From contig NC_134467.1 of NCBI RefSeq assembly GCF_047948215.1, positions 37,428,520 to 37,492,519 on the forward strand: a stretch of DNA of 64,000 nucleotides, in the 5' to 3' direction. Numbering within the stretch: position 1 is the first letter of the stretch; the number at the start of each line of letters is the position of its first letter. The notes below the pieces were generated by a model, which saw only the letters and a list, made by a program, of their open reading frames with translations, was not told the origin of the DNA and searched no databases. The translations under genes were made by a program, and so were the position numbers. The DNA is from Lycorma delicatula (Eukaryota > Arthropoda > Insecta > Hemiptera > Fulgoridae). Of the stretch, positions 10,249-21,026 are shown one piece after another.

Positions 10249-11139
10249 CAGGGTTATCATTAAAGAATGGTGCGGTTTTGAACATGGTTTAAATTTAAGT
10301 ATATTTAACGTAGTTTATGTTTTTTATTTTTCAAATTTGTCATCTTAAACATTTTTTTACATAATTAATAAATTTCAATATGTGCGCCCTTAGTCGCTGG
10401 ACAAATGTCCAAACGATACTCAACTTCTCTCCAAACATTAGTTAACACATTTCTTCGTTAATGGTTGACATCGCTTCATTACTCCTGTTTTTTAACCGGT
10501 TTAGATCATTTTTTGTGTATAAACAACGCTTTTGATTTACCCCCACAAGAAAAAATCGCAAGGTGTCAGGTCTGGACTCCTTGGAGGCCAAAGTACGGGT
10601 TCTTGCCGACCTATCCATCGATCTCCAAATTTTTCGTTCAAAGCGTCCGTGACCGATGCGTTGAAGTACGGGGGAGCACCATCTTGTTGGAAATGAAGTC
10701 GATGAATGTTTTCGAGTTCATCCAGCTGAGGAAAGCGATAATCGGTTAACATGTCAAGATACACAACTACATAAATTGTTTTTTCAGCAAAGAAGAAAGG
10801 CCCTATTACACGATTTTTCATCGCACCACACCAAACATTAACTTTAGGCGAATCGCGTTGTTTCACGATAATTGCCTGTGGGTTTTCAGAGTCCCATATT
10901 CGTGAATCGTGTCTGTTAACGCATCCATTCACATGGAATGTAGCTTCGTCTGTAAAAATTATATCGTCTAAAAATGATTCGTTTTCACTTATTCTGTCCG
11001 ACATTTCAACAGGGAAATTTTAACGTTTTACACCATCATCGGGTTTCAATTTCTGCAGTATCTGGATTTTATAAGCGTGTATTTTCTTACAATCTTCCTA
11101 TGAATTACTGAAACCGCAACATTCTTTTATGATAACCTG
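10249..11139 (-). mobile_element. DD41D-type Tc1/mariner element, internally deleted
   Basis: Both ends carry the family terminal inverted repeat (CAGGGTTATCATAAAAGAAT in the fuller copy at 47.5 kb), and TA lies outside each end (10,247-48 and 11,140-41). One G is missing from the right end. At 891 bp it is about 425 bp shorter than the 47.5-kb copy. The missing block holds the transposase N-terminus, so this copy could move only with transposase supplied in trans. Confidence 0.9.
10388..11090 (-). pseudogene. DD41D transposase, N-terminally deleted
   Basis: The longest open part (10,537-11,004) keeps all three catalytic positions. They are FTDEATFH (first Asp), QQDGAP (second Asp) and SPDLTPCDFF (third Asp), with 41 residues between the second and third. 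That spacing is that of DD41D elements such as rosa, within IS630-Tc1-mariner. The frame stops right after PCDFFLWG, where the sister copy reads through. Similar C-terminal sequence continues to about 10,388. The DNA-binding helix-turn-helix domain is deleted, so the product could not bind the ends normally. Confidence 0.85.
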
Positions 11140-11385
11140 TATATTAACTTTAATTATATACGTATACCAACGGGCCGTGCTTAACAAAATTATTATTGTT
11201 TATTGTTTTATTTTTCCCTTGAGTAGTTTATATCATCTTATCTGTATTTATATTTATCTTTTATATGCAATTTATAAACAGTTGGGATATAATACAGAGG
11301 TGCCAAAAAGAATAAGTTGATTTCAAACACATAAAAAATCATAAAATTTCATAAAAAATCTGATGTGGACACCACATAACTTCCT

Positions 11386-12467
11386 TGTTCGTCTATTAAA
11401 TTACATATACACAATTTTTGTTGCATTCATTTAATCTTATTTCATTTGAAAGTGAGATACGATCCTCCAATTCTTTAATTAAGTGGACAGTTACAAAATT
11501 GCATTGTGGTGGACACCACGAAATAATGTGGTGTCCACCATAATGTATCAGTATTTTATATTAGTTTTTTATAATAATTTTGTTTCGCGTCGTTCAAGTA
11601 GTTATGCGGTGTAAGTGAGAACGTGTCGGATGCGTAACCATGGACAAATCGGTTCAAATCGGACTTCATATACATATATATATATATATTTGTTTTTAAT
11701 TTAAAATTATTGATTTATTAATAATTATTAACCTCTGTAAAAAGTTTTGAATTAAAATGAAAAGTATATCAAATTTTATTTCACTAACAACTTCTGATTT
11801 TTTCATTATTTTTTTCAATCAGAGGTTAATAATTAATTCAGGTTCGAATCCTGGTCAAGCATGACATTTTCACACGCTACAAAAGTTGTCATTCATCTTC
11901 TCCTTTGAAGCAATACCTAACGGGTGGTCCCAAAGGTTAAAAAGAATTAATTAATAATAAATCAATATATTTATATTAAAAAATACAATAAGAGTTAAAA
12001 AAAGGAAATTAACTCGAATTCGAATCGACGTGCCTTTTCCTTGTAAGATCAGAATATTTTATTAATTAAACTCTAATTTGGCTGTAACTCTGGAACCAAT
12101 GAAAATAAGTACCACTTATGATATATCATAGAAAAGCTCTCGATGAAGGCTTATTATTTCAGTTAAGAAAAAGTCCAAAATCCAAATGTTTTGAAATTTG
12201 GGCTTTTTTTGGACACTTTTGGTTCAGTCGATTGTAATCAAAAGGGGTGGTACACAAAGTGGATGTTACAATAGTCCTTAATTAAAAATTTCAACATCGT
12301 ACAGCGAATCGTTTTTGAGTTATGCGAGGTTAGTACAAGTACAGAATTCACGCCGAAACTAGTCAAAATGGATTCAAGGATGGTCAAAATGGATATTTCC
12401 GTTGAAATCTGAAAACAGAAATTTTTAGCGATTATAATACTTCCTTTTACGTACAAGGAAATAATTA
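11386..12467 (-). repeat. Repeat M, long form
   Basis: It begins with ACTTCCTTGTTCG, preceded by AAAAAATCTGATGTGG and CACCACAT, and ends with TACGTACAAGGAA. This is the longest copy (about 1.08 kb) and has an extra module lacking from shorter copies. That module contains a nested hairpin at 11,505-11,542, TGGTGGACACCAC and its complement around an 8-9-nt loop, and an (AT)n run near 11,670. A SINE-2 fragment interrupts it at 11,838-11,945. No coding capacity. Confidence 0.75.
11838..11945 (+). mobile_element. SINE-2, 5'-truncated, inside repeat M
   Basis: It starts within the B box (GGTTCGAATCCTGGTC) and runs to the shared 3' tail (GGTCCCAAAGGTTAAAAAG). AATTAAT occurs on both sides and may be the target duplication, but it is too AT-rich to be decisive. 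Confidence 0.75.
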
Positions 12468-12471
12468 ATTA

Positions 12472-12630
12472 CCGGCCCGTGGCGTGAGTGGTAGCGTCTC
12501 GGCATTTCATCCGGAGGTTCCGAGTTCGAATCCCGGTCAGGCATGGTATTTTTCATACGCTAAAAAATTCCGTTTTCATATCCCATGTAGAAGCTTCAAG
12601 CTTGTATGGTGATATCATCAAGCAAAAAAA
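12472..12630 (+). mobile_element. SINE-2, near-complete head
   Basis: This is the best SINE-2 head in the window. The A-box-like GTGGCGTGAGTGGTAGCG is followed by TTTCATCCGGAGG and the B-box AGTTCGAATCCCGGTC. The tRNA-like promoter spacing is right for RNA polymerase III. It then has GGTATTTTTCATACGCTAAA and ends in A9. No complete tRNA cloverleaf is present, so it is not a tRNA gene. Confidence 0.85.
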
Positions 12631-12639
12631 AAGTCTGCT

Positions 12640-13350
12640 AATATGATTTTAATTTTGAATTAACCACAACGTTTTCTTAATTAAAGTTGGTAATCTTGCA
12701 TTTCCATCTAAATTGTTATTTCTATTATTTATGCTTTTAAAAAAATAAAATATGTACGTAACTTTTATTAATTAATTAATATTAATTAAATGTGTAAAAT
12801 AATTAATTTTTAATTAAAAATAATTGGGCAGTTTTTATTGATAGTAAATTATATTTTAGTGCGGAATAATTTTTTATGTAAAGTGGGGGTGGTGGTCTTG
12901 ACTTAAGAAAAAGGGCGTGGCATAGAAGCACGCTAACAGTTGACCACCCAGTCATCAGGTTACATCTGTACGTATTAAACATGTCCTGACTGATACATAA
13001 TCAACGTTTAACAACGACTACTGAAGATAAATTGATGATAATTTGTTTACAATTTCTTCTTACGGTGTAAGTGCACATTAGAAAGGAATTTTTGAAATTC
13101 CGTGTTAAAAGGGTTTTAAAATCTATTAACATTGAATTTTTTTTTTTTTAAATTTCTCGATAACAAATGACTTGATATTTGGTGAGTGTATAATCTTCAT
13201 GAGAATATCGTTAAACTAATTACTAGATTATCGAATTTCGACCGTGAAAGAGGTGAAGAAATATTATAAATTTTCTCAATTTCCAACAGTTCTAAACGAG
13301 ATATTCACACTTGATTTGGGCTTGCAAATATTCTTCAGAAAACCATTTTC
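12640..13350. other. Intergenic, no gene seen
   Basis: AT-rich with many TTAATTA blocks. A short open frame at 13,244-13,471 runs into repeat M and has no family signature. Confidence 0.45.
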
Positions 13351-13352
13351 GG

Positions 13353-13676
13353 GTTTGTACTTCCTTGTACGAAATAAAGGCAGTATTACGATCGTGAAAA
13401 AATTTCATAATTCAAAGGAAATATCCGTTTTGACCATCCCTGAATCCATTTTGACTAGTTTTTCGACGTGACGTCTGTATGTACTATTTCGCATAACTCA
13501 AAAACGATTAGCCGTAGGATGTTAAAATTTTTGATTTAGGACTGTTGTAACATCTAATTGTACACTTTTCTACTTCATTACAATCGATTCAATCAAAAGT
13601 GTTCAAAAAAGCCCAAAATCCCAAAAAATTTGGAATTTGAACTTTTTCATAACTCATTGAGAGCTTTTCAATGAAA
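13353..13676 (+). repeat. Repeat M, left part
   Basis: It starts TACTTCCTTGTACGAAATAA, carries the GACCATCCCTGAATCC block and the AACTCAAAAACGATTAG block. It stops at GAGAGCTTTTCAATGA, exactly where the next transposon begins. The right half was not found on the other side. Confidence 0.7.
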
Positions 13677-15046
13677 ATGGGTGTCCCATATAAAACGCAA
13701 CCCAACTTTATATTTGTAGGTATTGAAATAATAAAAAGGCATGTGTAAATGTAAATGTAATTTTTCTTATTACCATCCGTTACCTTAACATTTAGAGTAA
13801 ATGTTGGAAGTGGCCCCATCTTCTTGAATACAAGCTTCAATTCTTTTTACAGCGTTTCTTGCAACCTTTTTCAAAGTTTGTGGCTGGATATTTAATACAG
13901 CTTGTTCAATATTGACTTTCAATTGTTCAAGTGTTCGTGGTTTGTTGCTGTAGGCTTTTTCTTTGAGGTAACCCCGTAGAAAAAAATTCGCCGCAGTCAA
14001 ATCTGGAGATCTCGGTGGCCACAAGCCTCGACCGATAACACGATTACCAAAGAATTCCTCGACGAAATCAGAAGTTGAACCTGCGTAGTGTGATGTCGCA
14101 CCGTCATGTTGTAGCCGGCAGTGTCTGTCTTCCTCTTCCTAGAGTGCGATGAACTGAAATAAAATATCCTGATATCTTTCTGCATTAACGGTGTACTCGA
14201 AAAAAATAGGACCTATTATTTTCTTCCACGATATCGCGCACCACACCCCCGACTTCTGCGGGTGTAATTGTTTTTCGTGATAAACGTGGGGATTTTCAGC
14301 ACTCTAAATTCTACTGTTTTGGCTGTTTACGTAGCCATCCGAATGAAACTGTGCTTCATTCGGATGGCTACGTTATTTATGGATTCGTTATTTTTTCAGA
14401 AAAAAATAACGAATCCATAACATTAATTCCCTCACGCAGAAATCGACGGAACCGTTGACGATATTGTAGCCGTTTTTCTTTGTCGGGCTCAGCAAGTCGA
14501 TGAACCGTTTGAATGCGATAAGGTCGTAATTGTAATTGTTTGGTCGCCCGATGAACAGCTGATTTAGACAAATTAATTTCAGCAGACAAACGTCTGATCG
14601 ATTTATTTGGCGAGGCGAGTAATCGGTCTTTGATTTCAGCGACTGTATCTGTATTCAACACTGACACAGATCTTTTGTGTTCCTTGTTATTAACAGAACC
14701 TGTCTCTCTAAATTTTGCGACTAACCTTAATACTGATGTTTTGTTAGGAGCTGGTTTATCTGGGTACTTATGGCGAAACAAATCTTGCAATGCAACCGCT
14801 GAGTCGTACTTTCAAGTACGACCCAACAATGAAAACACGTTCGTCTAGCGAAAACACCATCTTGTCTCTAGCAATACACTGAACGTTACGATTGCATTGT
14901 TGTTACTATCGGTAGTGTTCTACTGCGTCGCCGCGATGTTCAGACGTTGGACGAGTCCATTTCAGTAACGAGTAGGGAAGTAAGCTTGACTTTTGAAATT
15001 TCATGGATGAGTGATTGATGGGTTGCGTTTTATATGGGACACTCTG
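13677..15046 (-). mobile_element. Tc1/mariner-superfamily element, DD38 spacing, copy A
   Basis: Terminal inverted repeats GTGTCCCATATAAAACGCAA occur at both ends. TA follows the right end at 15,047-48; the left flank is less clear. At about 1.37 kb it is full length and closely similar to copy B at 24.68 kb. Confidence 0.9.
13786..14862 (-). pseudogene. Transposase of copy A, broken
   Basis: The reading starts at an ATG near 14,862 (MVFSLDERVFIVGS) and shifts frame after about 15 codons. It continues open at 14,377-14,790 with a paired helix-turn-helix region (QDLFRHKYPDKPAPNKTSV, then SIRRLSAEINLSKSAVHRAT). The first catalytic block is destroyed by two adjacent inverted duplications at 14,329-14,420. 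Later come the second block (HDGATSH) and SPDLTAANFF, where the third Asp is replaced by Asn; 38 residues separate them. The C-terminus ends at 13,785. The frameshift, rearrangement and lost catalytic residue make it inactive. Confidence 0.85.
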
Positions 15047-15049
15047 TAT

Positions 15050-15490
15050 TATTACATATGTGTGTATGTAATAGATTTGGTGAAACATTTGATTATTTAA
15101 TATTAATTGAAAATTATAATTTAGAATTGTATTATTTTTGGATACTCTAGTTTAATTTCTGTTTAATTTTCTTTAATTATTCTGAAATTTTAGTTTAATT
15201 TTATTTACATTAAAGTTAATTACACTGTGACTGAAAAATAGACCCTCACAAGAACAACATATACACTGAGGCATACATGCCCGATCTTTAATAAATTGAA
15301 AAAAATTCTTATGTTTTAGTTCATTACTCCTCTGATATTGTCGAACAATATTCTCCCTAAGTCAGAGTTGATCATTTCTTTTATTTGTTTTTTGTTTCCA
15401 ATCATTTAATCGCTCTTTGGTTTGATGCAGTTGTTCTGATCTTAATTTGTATACACGTTCTCTAGTTTTCAAATTTTCTCTCTCTTTATA
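15050..15490. other. Intergenic, no gene seen
   Basis: AT-rich sequence. It contains TCATTTAATCGC..TGGTTTGATGCAG near 15,403-15,430, resembling a worn LINE-A 3' end on the minus strand, but too little remains to call it. Confidence 0.4.
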
Positions 15491-16824
15491 CAGGGCGTTT
15501 CATAATGTTCTTCGGAGTTTCGAAAATTCATTAACAAAAAACTATTTCACTCATAAGAATAAAACGTATACTGTACGAAAGAGTACTTCAAATAGTTTTT
15601 TCCACATATACTAGGCAGTTAGTAAACCATTTGCTTGCTAGGCGTCGACAGTAGAGAAAATGGCTGCCACGGGAAGAGAGAAGTCGTTTTGTGTGTTAGA
15701 ATTTCACTTGTCAAAGTCAGTAATTTCATTTCTGTGCAACTTGCTTTTCGGTTGAAATTTTATAAGGAGCCACCAAGTTACAACTCAATTCGTGCAGAGT
15801 ATAAACAATAGAGTGAAACCGGTTGCTTGTATAAACGAAAATCAATTGGTTGTCCATCAACCTCAGAAGTCAATGTCGAACGTGTGCATGCAAGTTTCAT
15901 TTGCAGCCCGTCAAAATCGACTGCGGCTGCAGGCAGAGAATTAGGAATTCCGAAAAGAACAGTGTGGAGAGTTCTCCGTAAACGTTTATTATGCAAACCG
16001 TACTATCTTCGATTAATCCAGCGTCTTTCTGTTGGAGATAAAACACTTAGGCTCGATTTTTGTTTACAGTTACAGGAAAAGATGTTGTTAGATGAAGGTT
16101 TTCTAAATAAGATAATTTTCAGCGATGAAGCTACTTTCCATATTAGCGGCAAAGTAAACCGTCATAACGTGCGAGTTTGGGGAACTGAAAACCTACACGC
16201 TTATGTGGAACACATTCAGGATTCTCCGAAAGTAAACGTTTTTTGTGCGATCTCTCGTGAGGCAATGTATGGGCCGTTCTTTTTTATGGAAACGACCTAA
16301 CCGGCATGATATACCTGGATATGTTACAATTATGGCTTACGCCTCAGCTACTCAACGATTTCATTTTCCAGCAAGATGATTGTCCTATTCGTTTTCGTAA
16401 TGACGTTCGACAGTACCTTAATACAACATTACCTCGGCGGTAGATAGGACGTGCGTCTGAAGAAGACCAACACATTATGCTGTGGCCACCAAGATCACCA
16501 GACCTCACGCAATGCGATTTCTTTCTCTGGGGTTACGTGAAAGATAAGGTGTTTATCCCACCGATGCCACACTATATCGCTGAGCTAAAGGATCGCATAA
16601 TCAATGCAACTGTATCGAAAATGACATGTTAGAAAGAGTTTGGCATGATCTAGACTTTCGTGTTGATGTGTGCCGTGTAACCAAAGGAGCACATAATGAA
16701 CATTTATAGATTTTAACAAAAACTGTTTGAGTCCCTGCATCACGTCGTACAACTTTCATTTAGGTAAGTGAAATACTTTATTTGTACTGAATTTTTGAAA
16801 CTCAGAACATTATGAAACGCTCTG
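15491..16824 (+). mobile_element. Tc1/mariner-superfamily element, full length
   Basis: The left end CAGGGCGTTTCATAATGTTC and the right end (its complement with one change) are flanked by TA at 15,489-90 and 16,825-26. The inverted similarity extends into GAGTTTC-AAAATT. At 1,334 bp the size is normal for a single-ORF Tc1/mariner element. Confidence 0.92.
15660..16680 (+). pseudogene. Transposase with unusual acidic-residue spacing, broken
   Basis: An ATG at 15,660 opens MAATGREKSFCVLEFHLSKS, typical of the N-terminal helix-turn-helix domain, then the frame breaks. The main open stretch, 15,827-16,300, carries AAGRELGIPKRTVWRVLRK (second helix-turn-helix) and FSDEATFHISGKVNRHN (first Asp). 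After a shift near 16,300, broken frames give FQQDDCP (second Asp) and SPDLTQCDFFLWG (third Asp). I count 46 residues between these two if one stop is read through. A further stop follows VSKMTC. Decayed and inactive. Confidence 0.82.
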
Positions 16825-18275
16825 TATTTATCACCATTTCTTAATCTGTTTATTCTTTCTTGATGTTAACGTTTTTTTCTCTTTATATTTATCATCTTCT
16901 CTTAGTTATTTTATTCTTCCCTTGTTCTTAACATTTTCTTCCTCTTCATCTTCTTGTGGTTTTTTCGAGATATATTTCATCATATTATCTTTTTTCCTGT
17001 ATGATTATTTCTTTTTCATTTTTAATTATTCACCGAATAATCCAATAATAAAAACTGAATATTTTAAACCGTAAGGTCGAATTTAACATTTATAATCGGC
17101 ATACAAGAGTTCACTAAACGAATAGGTTAATCATTATTAACTTTTATTTATACGACACACTAGAAATTTGAAACGTTTGTTAATCAGCAACTCACGAAGA
17201 TATAAATAATATTAATCTAGTAATACGAGTAATAAAGAAACTTTTACTCTATCTTAATATTTCATGTAAGATTATTAAATTAATAATTGTATAAATATTT
17301 GATTTTAATTAAAACTAATATTTCGGTAATTGTATAACTGTCCACTTAATTAAAGAATTGTATCGTATCTCACTTTCAAATGAAATAAGTTTAAATGAAG
17401 TGCAAAAAAAAATATATGTAATTTAACTAAGTTTTTTGAATTTCGATTCTTTAAGGGTTGCGGTGAGGGTGGATTTATCAACAGGATTGTATGTGTGACG
17501 CAACTAGCTGCATCTGTCTCCAATTACTTGACTAAAAAATATAAAATAAAATAAGAAATTAAAAAAAAAAGAGAAATGAAGTAAGTAAGCTTCTATTGGA
17601 GTTTTTCGGGTAACTTTTAGAAACGGGCAGAATACATTTTTACCCGTAAAAAGAACGGGTAATAAATAATAACAGCTGTAACTGCTATTTAAGATGGGGG
17701 ACGACTGTTTTGAAACCCGCATACTTCAATTCATTCATAGTTTCGAGTCCTGTGCCGACCACTGTTGCTCTGAATTGATTACAATTCATTGATAGTATAT
17801 ATAAATTAACAGGCTTTATTGGTGGTATATATTAGTATTATTCTCATAGAATATCAGGGTAATCAATACAGTGCTGGTGTAAAGATAACAATTTTACCTT
17901 ATAAAACGAAATAGAATATAAATTTCATCCAAAGATTTTCCGCGAAATATATTTCATTTTTCGGTTAAAATAATATTTCAAAATTCCAATTTTTTTCATT
18001 AATATTTTATAAAAGTGATTTACGAAGAATGTAACAAATTTTCAGGACGCGTCTTTTAGGGTGAAAATAAAACAAAAGTTCATATAAACATAGACTCGGA
18101 AATGCTTCATTAATAAAGTATAGCTGGCGAAAGATTTCACCATGATTTCTGCGGTAAAAATAAGCCAGATTGGGAAACAAATTAAATGGTTTTAAATGAA
18201 ATTTGACTTTAATAATTAAAGAAAAAAATAAATAGGTACCAGAACTGTATATTTAGTAGTTTTCGAGAAATCTGG
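16825..18275. other. Intergenic with repeat fragments
   Basis: Pyrimidine-rich AT sequence at 16,830-17,000. A fragment of repeat M (ACTGTCCACTTAATTAAAGA and ATCTCACTTTCAAATGAA) is at 17,335-17,440. From about 17,935 to 18,280 lies a worn minus-strand piece of repeat X with the CATATAAACATAG and GGCGAAAGATTTCACC blocks. No gene seen. Confidence 0.5.
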
Positions 18276-18745
18276 GGGTCATCATCATTCACTAAAGGCT
18301 ACGCATTGTCGATTTAGTCATGTCACTCTCATCTCTGTTTCTCCCTTCATTAAGTCATTATATGAACCAAGGCTCATTTCGTCTTTATCATTATTGATAA
18401 TGGTTTTTCTCGGTCTACCGAGAAAAACCATACTTTTACTACTTTTTACTACTTTTTGGGCAAAGTTTTTTACCCAAAACTTTGCCCTCAAATATATTCG
18501 TCAAGAACCGGTCATGTCGTATTACATGTCCTATAAATTTCGCTCTTCTTCTTCGATAAAATTTAGCTAGGATCTCCTATCACTCACTTCTGCTAACACT
18601 TCAATCCACCCAGCTTGTTCTTGTTATTCTCCAAATTCACATTTCCATTGCTTCATGTCTTCTTCTTTTTCCTTTCCCAAGCGTCCATGTTTCACACCCA
18701 TAAGTTAGAACACCTAAATTTAAGTGAACTGTTTCCTTATTTAAA
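18276..18745 (-). pseudogene. LINE C-terminal fragment (third LINE family)
   Basis: On the minus strand, broken frames read VLTYGCETWTLGK, then a worn EMWIWRITRTSWVD, then RRRRAKFIGHVIRHDRFL and IFEGKV. This is the conserved C-terminal order of AP-endonuclease LINEs (YGCETWTL, W-R, GHI-R, EGK, GRPR). A GRPRKT-like block and an end rich in GATGATGA follow toward 18,290. It differs in sequence from LINE-A. A local inverted duplication (GGTTTTTCTCGGT / ACCGAGAAAAACC) sits at about 18,402-18,430. Confidence 0.75.
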
Positions 18746-19340
18746 ATCTGGGGTAAAAGACAAATAAGATTGGGGTTGAAAAATATAATTTTTTAGGTTT
18801 GGCGTAAAATAACTTTGTTAAATGTGTAATTAACAAAAAAATATTTTACACAAAATTTTTTTCAAAAGGAACGTTTTTTTAATTAAAAATTTTTAAGGGA
18901 TTGGTTATTTGTTGATTTGGAACAAGAATTTAAAGTTATGATATTTTAAACAATTTAATTTCCAGGTATCATAGCTCTAAACCTATGCTGCAAGAAGGAA
19001 AGTATGATAATCGGTCAAAAAATGGAGTATGGGGTTTTTAAAAATTTTTTCGATGTTTAATGTTCCAGGAACCCCAAAAAAACGAAAAACAAATTGAGGT
19101 TAATATTCGTACGTACATAGTAGGTGTATTGGCGTATTTGTGTCTAAATAAATTTTCACTAGATAAATTGATTTTAATGAAATTTTATTTTTATTTGTTA
19201 TATTTTATATATCATTTTTTATTATTTATTTTCAATTTTGTATAAGGCAATTTGTTGGTAAAGTTTTAGGGTCAGTTTTCTCAAAATTTTGTAAACATAA
19301 CCCCACTTTATATTACATGCATGCATACTAATCTTAATAA
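18746..19340. other. Intergenic, no gene seen
   Basis: AT-rich sequence with short frames lacking any recognised motif. Confidence 0.45.
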
Positions 19341-19344
19341 ATAT

Positions 19345-19834
19345 AACCTTAATTAGGTGAAATCTCGAGATACTGTGAGCAAACGTGCTCTACAACCTCC
19401 CCTGGGTGTGTACAGACTTGAAAGAACGCTACGAAAGGAAAGCTGACGATCCTTTTCTATTCAAGATTTTAACGTATGATGAAACTTGGGTTCACCGATT
19501 TGAACCAGAGTCCAAAAGACAAAACAACGAATGGAAGTACAGCAGCTCACCTGTCCGAAAGAAATTCAGAACGCAAGCATCAGCAAGAAAAGTCATATCG
19601 ACCGTCTTTTGGGATGTCCAAAGTGTCGTCTTTTGTGATTATTTGGAAAATCGGCTTACAATGAACAGTTTCTACTACTCAAGACATGCTGATGAAAAAA
19701 GTAAAGCCAGCGACAATAGGAAAACGTCACGGATCTCAAAGAAAAGGCGTGATATTGCTACACGACAATGCTCGCCCTCACACCGCCCAGTTGTCTCAGT
19801 AGTTCCAGTAGTCTCCCCTGGTCTTTTAAATTGA
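19345..19834 (+). pseudogene. Mariner (DD34D-type) transposase fragment
   Basis: A frame at 19,385-19,834 begins in the middle of a mariner transposase. KERYERKADDPFLFKILT leads to YDETWVHRFEPESKRQ (first catalytic Asp in YDETW). Then come SSPVRKKFRTQAS, VISTVFWDVQSVVFCDYL and RGKRHGSQ-like text after a frameshift, and finally GVILLHDNARPHTAQL-like remains, the second catalytic block. The N-terminus and third Asp block are missing. It is a different mariner lineage from the 20.5-kb element. Confidence 0.85.
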
Positions 19835-20628
19835 AAACTTAATGTCATCAATGACCCATATATAGAAGTAATCTGACCAAATTTGGTCAAAATCGATCCA
19901 GAATTGTGGAGATGTAAGGTGATTTAGAAACCAACACCGAACATTCGTACATATGAACATCAAATCCGGAAAAATTAAATCCGCTTTTTTGGGGTTTCTT
20001 AGGTGTCAAAACGTCAAAATGCCGGTGAATACCTCATATAAACAAATTGGATCCTTTTCCTTTCAGAGCTATAGTTCTATAGCGCTATCTATACAAAAAA
20101 GCAAAAAAAAAGATTACTTTAAAATTTCCCTTCACAAGAAATCGGAAAAAATTGTTTTATTTATTTGCATATTTTTAACCGATAATTTATACTTCCTTCT
20201 ACGAAGTAAAGGAAATATTTGATCGGGAAAAATGTCGGTTTTCAAATTTCAACGGAAATATCCATTTTGACCATCCCTGAATCTATTTTGACTAGTTTCG
20301 GCGTGACAATTGTACGTATGTATCTCGCATAACTCAAAAACGATTAGGATGTTGAAATTTTTGATTTATGACTGTTGTAACATCTAGTTGTGCCCTTTCC
20401 CTTTTGAATCCAATCGACTGGACCAAAAGTGTCCAAAAAAGACAAAATTCCAAAACAAATTGGATTTTGAACTTTTTCGTAACCGCATTATTAAGTTCTC
20501 ATTGAGAGATTTTCAGCTATATGCGGTCTGTTCAAAAAATACGTGGTTTGAATTGCGCGGGTCCAGTTGGTTCCAGTCAAATCCGTTTGGCGTCACCATG
20601 TTTATACAGATCAGCTGATTACAACGCA

Positions 20629-20926
20629 CCCACCGGGTTGGTCTAGTGGTGAACGCGTCTTCCCAAATCAGCTGATTTGGAAGTCGAGAGTTCAAGCGTT
20701 CAAGTCCTAGTAAAGCCAGTTATTTTTACACGGATTTGAATACTAGATCGTGGATACCGGTGTTCTTTGGTGGTTGGGTTTCAATTAACCACACATCTCA
20801 GGTATGGTCGAACTGAGAATGTACAAGACTACACTTCATTCACACTCATACATATCATACTCATTCATCCTCTGAAGTATTATCTAAACGGTAGTTACCG
20901 GAGGCTAAACAGGAAAAAGAAAGAAA
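20629..20926 (+). mobile_element. SINE-1, full-length, with 16-bp target duplication
   Basis: It is flanked by AGCTGATTACAACGCA at 20,613-20,628 and again at 20,927-20,942. The head CCACCGGGTTGGTCTAGTGG (A box) leads to GAGAGTTCAAGCGTTCAAGT (B box). The body has GGATACCGGTGTTCTTTGG and the tail CCGGAGGCTAAACAGG plus AAAGAAAG. This gives exact family borders and shows mobilisation by LINE-type target-primed reverse transcription. Confidence 0.96.
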
Positions 20927-21026
20927 AGCTGATTACAACGCAGTTTTTTGATGGCTAATATCATTATTGGTTGTTTAGGTACCCGATTGTTTCTGAAGTG
21001 TGATTTTTCGTTTGGCGGATTTTAGA

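Noticed and set aside
10465..10749. Plus-strand ORF over the 10.5-kb transposon
   Set aside because: Antisense shadow of the DD41D transposase, whose catalytic motifs are on the minus strand.
12472..12545. Possible tRNA gene
   Set aside because: A and B boxes are present, but no cloverleaf with a matching acceptor stem, and the sequence recurs as the head of a SINE family with a non-tRNA body.
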